Assembly (NCBI GenBank): GCA_900129595.1
Contig: FQWG01000004.1
Location: forward strand, 186,001 to 250,000
Reading direction: 5' to 3'
From: Flavobacterium frigidimaris
GTDB taxonomy: Bacteria > Bacteroidota > Bacteroidia > Flavobacteriales > Flavobacteriaceae
Length of the DNA stretch: 64,000 bases
Shown here one piece after another: positions 53,301 through 62,300 of the stretch; the first letter of the stretch is position 1, and each line of letters starts with the position of its first letter. Under the pieces are notes generated by a model, which saw nothing but the letters and a program-made list of their open reading frames with translations, did no database searches and was not told the DNA's origin. A program made the translations under genes and the position numbers.

Positions 53301-56300
53301 TAAATCATACTCTGTGTAAAATGGATCAGAGCCTTTGTATACAGGAGTTGGAGTTCCTACTTTAATAAACTCAAAAGTTTTGTAATCATTCGAACCTCCT
53401 GTGATACCAGCAACATTTACCGTAATGGTGGCAAAATTAGCATCATTAGTACCTGCAGTACATCCAAATGGAATTACCGCTGGAGCAGGTACAGTTATAA
53501 TCAATGGTGAATCAACATCTGTTTCTGCTTCTTCAGGACAGCCTCTGCCCGAAAGAACCGTAATTTTATAATGACCAGCTGCTAAATCTTTAAATACATT
53601 AGACTCTTGAGATGTAACACCTCCGTCGATACTATACATGTATTTCGGATTATCGTTTACACCTGCAGATGGCGCAGTCATAGTTGCCGTTATTGTTCCG
53701 TCAGTAGATCCAAAACAAGTTACTGCTGTTGGAGTTAACGCAAATCCAGTAATTGGGGTAGCATTTTCTATAATCTCAGTAATCATTTTTTTACATCCTG
53801 TAACTCTGTCTCTAACATACAATTTATAAGTATTAGGCAGCAATAAAGTGAACGTTGGTGACGGTCCGTAAGTAACATCATCTTTGCTATATTCATAGTC
53901 AGTACTTCCGCCTTGCGCTTCTACAGTAATTTCTCCATCAGGATTGTTACAAGTTGACACTTTCTTAGCTTTCACTTTAAGTGATAACTCTTCTAAAATC
54001 GTTACTTTGAGCTCATTTGTACATCCGTTTTTATCTCTTACAGTAACAGTATATTCACCTGAATTATCTACTGTAAATGTACCGGTTGGTTGAAAACCAT
54101 TACCAATACTATATTCAGCACCACCAGCTGTTGTCGCCGTAACTATAAAAGTATAAGTTCCTGTAGGGCTCGGACATGGATCAAATGCATTTACAGCAAG
54201 ATCATAAGGACTTAAATCCTCAGCAATTGTAACCTCTTCTTTTATTGCACAATCGTTTTTATCTTTTACCCAAACATCCCAGTCTGTATTGGTTGCGGGA
54301 TCCAGTATTGCAAAACTATCCGGACCATATTTACCTATTGGCGAATCATTTCTCTTAACGAATGCGTAACTGTTTCCTCCACTTCCTCCGGAAATAGAAT
54401 TTAAATCGATCGAAACTCTTGAACCTGCATTAAAGCAATTTTTAGGAACATTTGTTACTGTAAATCCGGTTAATGCATCTGGTTCTGTAATAGTTACAGG
54501 ATCAGTTGTAAAATCGCAAACAGGATAAGCCGTTTCTTTTACAAAAACAGTATAAGTTCCTGCCGCTAATAAATCAGGAAGTACAAAAGAACTTGTTGTT
54601 GTACTATTACCTACTCCTGTAACCGGTGGAGTTAAAGAAGCTCCTCCTTTGAGGATCTCATAGGTGTAAGGTCCTGCGTAATCAACAACATTAATTTCTA
54701 TTTGTCCTGTTTTGTTTGTATTACAATCTACCATTGCATACGCATTAGCAGTTACGTTTATTTTGTTGAATACAGGAACGTTATAAGAAGTTGACATTAT
54801 ACTACATGATGTATTATTATCAAAAACTTCAAATTTATAAGTAGCACCTTCTTTTAATGCATCAAACACAAATATTCTGTCAGTAACCGTTTCTAAATTA
54901 CCAATTGCCACACCATCTTCGTATGCCTTATAAGTAAACTGAAGTGGCGTATTTGTTCCTCCTGCAATAGTAACTGTCATTTCCTGTTTCTTATTTAAAC
55001 AATCCATTAGGTCACCGTAATCTGCAACAACAGAAATTAATTTAGGGAACGGCTGAATTATGATCTGATCACTAACAATACATCCTTTTGCATCTTTTAC
55101 ATAGTATGTAAACGTTTTTGCCAATTCACTATCTGAAACAGTAAATGTATTTTCATCCTGCCAGCTTGTACCGTCTGTACTGTACTTGTAATCTGTAATT
55201 ACAGTAGGTACAGCACCAGCACCTCCGCCTGGAGTAACAGTAACTATTTTTTCATTAAAAGTTGTACCAGTACATTTAAAGTCACTTTCGCTTAATGCTA
55301 TTGTAACTGGTAATGGTGCAAAAATCTCCGTTTGATGTTTGGTTTCGCAACCTTTTGCAGATTTAACAGTCACTTCATAAACACCTGCTGTTAATCCTGT
55401 AAATAACTTAGTATTTTTAGTAAGCGCACTTCCTAATGGAGTTGGCGAAATTTTATTCAATGTATAAGTATACGGTGTATCGGTATTTGTTGTTGGCAAC
55501 TTAACCGTAATAGTTCCGTTGTTCAGGGTTCCTTGAGCACCAGCACAATTTGGTGCTGTATTCGCTAAAGTGAAATCCGGATCTAATGGAATTACCAAAT
55601 CAATTGTTACATTTTTAGTACAACCTGTATTGAGATCTGTAACAGTAACAGTATAATTTCCTGCTGCCTGATTAATGAATACAGGATTATTTACCTGAAC
55701 TGGACTTGTAACTAAAGTTGTGTTATTTACTAATGTATATTCAAAATTAGTAACTGGAGTTCTAAATCCTCCTTTTACATCAACAGTAATTATTCCGTCA
55801 GCATCTCTACAAGTTGGTGGAGTTGTAAATGAACCTTCAATTTCTAATGGTGCGTAAATATTAATATCTAAAACTGTATTACCACAACCATTAGCGTCTT
55901 TAACTCTTACAGTGTGCTCTCCTGACGATACATTAGGAATTGTAAATGACGGTGCTGACTGTCTTTCAAAAAAGCCACCATCTAAACTATAATCATAAGG
56001 TCCAACACCTGGATTAGTTAATGTCACTAAGATACCGAATTTACCTTCTGCGGCTGTACACTGACCAGTTGCAACTGCGGTAATTTCTGGTTCCGGATCT
56101 TTATCAACTGTAACTGGTTTAACAGCTATACATCCGTATGCATCACGTACATACACTAAATAATTTCCTGCTTCTACATTGAAAACACTTGCTTTATCAG
56201 AAGCAAGATCAAAAGATGCTGCCAGTGGACGACTATCTGTTACATCTTCTCCTATTGCACCGTTATCAATTTGAATTTTATACAGATAAGGAATGGCAGG

Positions 56301-59300
56301 TTTAGGATTTGTTGGATCCGGATCTGCTTCTAATGTTGTTCCTCCTTGAGCAAATGCCTCTATTTTACCGGCGTTTGTGTTACAATGATTAGCATTATTA
56401 GGTGAATTTGCATCTAAAGTTAATGGTGTAACCGAACCAGTAATGGTGAATGGAATAGAAGCAATACTACAGCCTTTTAAATCTGGAGTCGTAGTTCTAT
56501 CTTTTATTTCAGTTACTACAATAATATATTTACCGAATGGAAGCGCTCCAAAATTAGTGATGTCTAAAGTTGAAACCGGTACTGTAGCAGCTGGTACAAT
56601 ACCAGATTGAGCAGGTCCCATTGGTTGCAATGTTAGCTCATTAAAAATTTGATAATCTACATCTGTAGCTACTGTATATTCACTTGAAATTTTGAATGAT
56701 ACATTTCCATCCGCTGTAGGAGGTGTTGTAAAACAAGTAATATTGTGAGCTTCTACATCTCCTTCAACTTTAAGTTTAGAATTTGTTGGAATTTCGTCTT
56801 CTGAAGTTTCAAAATAATAACAACCAGTACCTGTACCACCATGTGCAGCATCACTATCATAAACTATAAAAGTATATTTTACTCCTGGTGTCAAATTAGT
56901 AAATGTTGCTTTTTTATCTCCTGGTGCTCCTGCAATTCCTGGATTGTCTTCAGGCAACCATGCAAAAGAACCAACTTTATTAGGATAATTTGGAACACTT
57001 CCATCATAAATAGCGAAGTAAAACGGTCCATTTCCTATAATACTACTAGGATTAAGAGGGTCTGAGCCAACAGCAACAACTGCCGTACCTCCTGTAGAAC
57101 AATCTACTGGTGGATTTGATACTGTTATATCTAAATCATCCGGTGGAGAAGCAACTAAAATGTCTTTTATAATTTTAGTACAACCATTTGCATCAGTAAT
57201 GATAATTTCATAATAACCAAAATTAACTATTTCAAAAAATTGTGTTGAACCATCTTTGTTATCAAACTTTTGATCATAATTGATTCCTTTTACATTATAA
57301 GTGTAATTTTTTGTTCCTCCTTCTACAGTGTTAATAATAATTCTTCCTAATGAAACACCGTTATCGCCACAAGTTATAGGTTTTACTTTATAATCTACAA
57401 CAATTGGATCTGGCTGTTTAATGATGATATCTGTTTTCTCATCAAAACAACCTTTAGCATCTGTTACTCTAACAGTATAATTTCCTGCCGGTAGTCCAGT
57501 AGTCTGTGCGCCATAAGATGTATTAGTTGTAGTATTACGAACACTAGTTACGTAAGGTCCTTCTCCAAAATCAGTATCAATTGTCACTGTTATAGAGCCA
57601 GATGCCTGGCCATTACAGAAAATAGTTGAATTTGGCGTGGCTGTAAATTGAGGATTTGTTTTTGGCTGAACTGTTCTTGTAGATGTAGTCGTACATCCTT
57701 TTGAATCTGTAAATGTAAATACATAGACTGTAGATGTCGTTTTTGGTGTTGTAGTAGTTCCTGCTGCAATACCACTTGCATCTATATAGCTAAATGTTCC
57801 GTCAGCAGCCGTAACATTATGTGTCGTTGCAGGAGATTCAGGATTTCCGTCAATTGTAACAGTATAAGTATATAATGGATTTCCTGTTGCTCCCGGAGTA
57901 CCTCCAGAAACTTTACCTCTAATTTCAACATTTGGGGTATTACATTTAGGACCAGCAAATAAATTGGTATTTGCCGTTAATTCTGTAGCAACTGTTTGTT
58001 CTGCTAAATCTATATAACATCCTGTAGATGTGTCAGTAACTCTAATTTTATACTTACCCGGAGCTAATCCTGTAAATGTTCCATTATCCTGTGTTGTTAA
58101 ACCATTTAGGGTATAGGTATAATTTGCATGTGTATCTGGAGTAACATAAATAGCCGCTTTAGCCGCATCTTTATAACATAAGTTCGTTGTTGCAGTTATA
58201 CTTGCATTAATTGCTACGATTCCTCCAATTGTGAATGTTCCTGTTTCCTCACAACCTTTTAAGTCTTTAACTGTATAATTGTAAAGACCATCTTCTAAAT
58301 CAGCAAAATAGTTATCGTTTTCCTGCACAATTGCAGGGCCAGTTGGTGGTGTTACCGTATAAGTATAATTCGTATTCCAGCCTCCAGTTACATGAATAGT
58401 AGCGGTTCCTAAATCATCACACGTTTTTGGAGTAACTGTAGCGGGAGTTAAAATCAATTTATCTAACGGCTCAGCTACATGCTGAGTTCTTGAAACAATA
58501 CAATTTGTAGTTCCATTTGTTACGTCAATTTTATGATTACCAGTATTTAAATTTGAAATGGTGATCTCAAAAGTAGTTCCTGTTGGATCTGTTGTTCCAG
58601 TTAGAATATTTGTTGCATCACCATCAATTATGTATGAATAAGGAGTGCCATTACCAAAACCTCCAATTATAAATGTTACTTTACCATTAGATGCTCCTTT
58701 ACAGATTACAGTATTATCAACTCTACTATTAATAGAAGTCTCCGGTAATTTATCAATCGTATACTCTACTCGTTTCGTACAATTGTTTTCGTCTTTTACT
58801 TCAAAAGTATACGTACCCGGAGCAAGATCCGTAAATGTTGTCGTTCCTTGATAAGGTGTTTCAGATGCAGTTGGCAACACAATACGGTATTGGAATGTTG
58901 CCATTGTACCTTTTCCTCCGGTTACACTTTCAATCGTTACATCAACTTTATTCGACGGACATTTTAAAGCCGTATGAGAGAAAGTCATAGCTGTTGGAGG
59001 AGTTAAAGCCTCTATTGTTCCTGCCGAAACAGTTAACGGACATCCTTTACCATCTGTAATATCTACAGTATAAGTTCCTGGAATAGTGATATCTATAAAC
59101 TTACCATCTTTATTTGATCCTACTGCCGTATTACCTCTTTTTAATACATACGTATAATCACCGTTTCCATCAGTGGCAGTGGCAGTAATTACTGCTTTTG
59201 TATCACATGTATATTTTGGTGACATAACAGCAGAACCCGCTAAAGCAACAGGAGCTGCAATTGTAACGTCTAATTTTCCGATACAGCCTTTACTGTCTTT

Positions 59301-62300
59301 TACATAAAAAGTATGAAGACCTTCAGATAATCCAGAGAAAATTCCTGTGTTATTTGTAAATGTTGTACCATCATCACTGAATTTATATCCTCCTGAACCT
59401 TTTTCTCCAGTTAATACAACAGCTCCGTCAGTCTTACCTTTACAAGAAACATTGGTTTTACTGGTCTCTTTAATTGTAGGATCTGTAATAGGATCTATCT
59501 TGACTTTTAATGTTTTTGTACATCCCTGTTTATCTGTAATCAAGAATTCATAATCACCCGATACACCAGTTGTGTAAGTAAATGATCTTCCTGTATCTGC
59601 CGGAGACGGGCCATCTAATGTTCCTCCAGCCGGACCTGAAACTTTCGTAATTGTAAACGGAAGATATCCGCCTGTTATATTACCTGTTATTATGGCATCT
59701 TTTGTTGTTGGTGAAGAACAGTCCAGTGCCTTAATAGAAGGTGATACTTTTAATTCTGGTTCAATTGTAATAGATATCTCAAGTGACGAACATCCATTAT
59801 CATCTGTTACAATAATTTTATGAAGTCCTGGTTCAACATTTTTGAAAATATTAGATTTCTGTCCTGGTTCTTTATCCAAACTATAGCTGAATGTACCAGT
59901 TCCTCCACTTGCTTTTACTACTAATGTTGCTTTATCAGTTGTATCATAACAATAATCTGTAGCAATATCCAATTCAGCAGTTACATCTGGAGATTTATCT
60001 ACTTTTATTTCCTTTCCGTCCGGGCTAACACAATCTTTATTGTCTTTTACAAATACAAAATAGTCGCCTGGGTCAACATCTAAGAACTCTCCATTTTTCT
60101 GGAAAATTCTGTAAACACCTCCTGCAGCATATCTTAATTCATATTCGTATGTACCTGATCCACCTGTAGCGCTAGCTGTAATAGTAGCCCCTTCAGAACA
60201 TTTTGCAGGAGTTGTTAAAACTGCTCCGGCAATTATTACTTCTGCTGCTTTAATGGTTGGTGAAGATGTTCTAACACAGGCTGATCCTTCAGGAGTGTCA
60301 TCATAACGCATTCTGACATCATATGTACCTGCACTAAATCCTTTTACGATTAATGGAGATATTGTTGTTTTTGTCCAATTTGAACCACCATCAGTAGAAT
60401 ACTCATAACCATTAGTAGCATCAAAATTTGAAGCTGTAATAGTAATTTCACCATCAGCTGCTCCTGTAGCACATGTTACATCTTTATTCGTTGCTGCAGA
60501 TGCAGTAAAACCTTTTCCTGTTGGAATTGAAAAAGGAACATCTACGGTAGTTATACAACTCTTAGGCAATTGATAGACTTTAATATCATCAATCGCAACG
60601 TCATTACCACTTGTTTCCTTTAAATTAGAACGAACAATAAATCGTAAAGTCGTATTAGCCTTCGGATCAAGAGTAATTGCCGTTTTAGGGTATTTTTCCC
60701 ATTTTTCAGATTTCGGGATTCTTCCTGAAGGAAAAGATGAAATTTCATTTCCGTCCATATCCATCAAACCAACTATTAAATCAGGATCAGCCTGACCGTT
60801 GTCCTTATTTAATAAATTAAATGCAAAGTATTCGACATTAATTGGCTGATGTGGAATAATATCTTTTATTGTTTTCTCGTACAGAATAGCCGTTACAGGT
60901 ATTTTGTCTCCAATATTTACAACTAAACATCTTCCGTTTGCTTTTGCAGGTACTGGAGGAGGAGTATGATCACCTGGCTGTAACCAAGGTCCAAAAGGCT
61001 GAACAATTCTGGCTGTTACTGAATAATCTCCGTCATTGATTTCTATGCTTCCTCTACATTTCGTTGCCTCTACCTGTCTTTCAAAACAATAATAATCTTT
61101 ATTGATACCAGGAGATTCAACATCACCACCGTATCCAAAATCTTCCATCAGTAAATTACTGAAAGTAGGAACGGTAACCAATTTATATTCTACACGAACC
61201 GTATGCTCTCCAGGTCCAACATTTGGAAATACGTTTGGTGGATTATTGGTATTAGCAACAGTACTTTTATCTAAATAATAATTATACTCAAAATTTCCAT
61301 TTCCAGGATTTTTTACTGTAACAGTACTTGTAGCACTTCCGTCACAATTGAAATTAACAGGTGTTTTTACTTCAATCTCAGGTTTTACCGGTGGCAATTC
61401 TATTGTAATACCAGACATTGAATATATACATCCATTATCATCTTTTATATATACAGTATATGTTCCGGGATCTTTATAAGCGTCGTTTGTTTTAACCCAG
61501 GTTTTCTGATCATCAAAACTATAAGTATACGGTTCTACACCTCCTTGTGGATTTGTAATACGAATCTTTCCTTCGCCTGCTGCTCCACAACCTGCTAACT
61601 CCGAAACTCCGGCAGAAGCAGTTAATTCAGTTGTAGGCTCACTAATTGTAACTTTTACTGGTGGATCTACACATTCTACTTTATCATAAGTATATTTTAC
61701 AATTACATTATAATCTCCGGCAGCTAAATTTGAAATTGGTGAAATAGTATTAAAGTTAGTACCATCAATACTATACGAAACATCATAGCCAGAATCTGCA
61801 GGGGTTACCACAAATTCTAATTGACCCGTTTTATAACCATAACATTTAATATTAACCGGATTAATTTTTAGAACAGGTTTTGGGGCCATAATCATTGTTA
61901 CCGGGAGCAACATAACTGAACATCCTTTAGCATCGACAACTTCAATATTGAAGATGCCATCCGCAGGTAATGTTTCTGGTGTAACCACTATTTTAGGATC
62001 TGTAACATAATTAGCATTACCATTTATATAATACATATAATATGGTGGCGGTCCCGGCCTTGGAGTTCCTCCGTGTACCGTTACCTCAATTATACCATTA
62101 TCACATGCTGAAAGCGTTTTAGTAATTTTTGCTTCAGCTGTCAAACGATAATCGAAAACCTCTACTTCTTTAACGACACTACAGCCATTATTTGCAGTAG
62201 ACATCTCTACCTCATATGTATACCCTGGGTCAACACCTTTAAATAAAATAAAATTATCTGATATAAATCCAGTATTTTGAATCTCAACGTCAGATCCTTT

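Noticed and set aside
56841..59553. Small plus-strand ORFs within the adhesin region
   Set aside because: They arise from the repetitive antisense composition and have no start signals or recognisable products.
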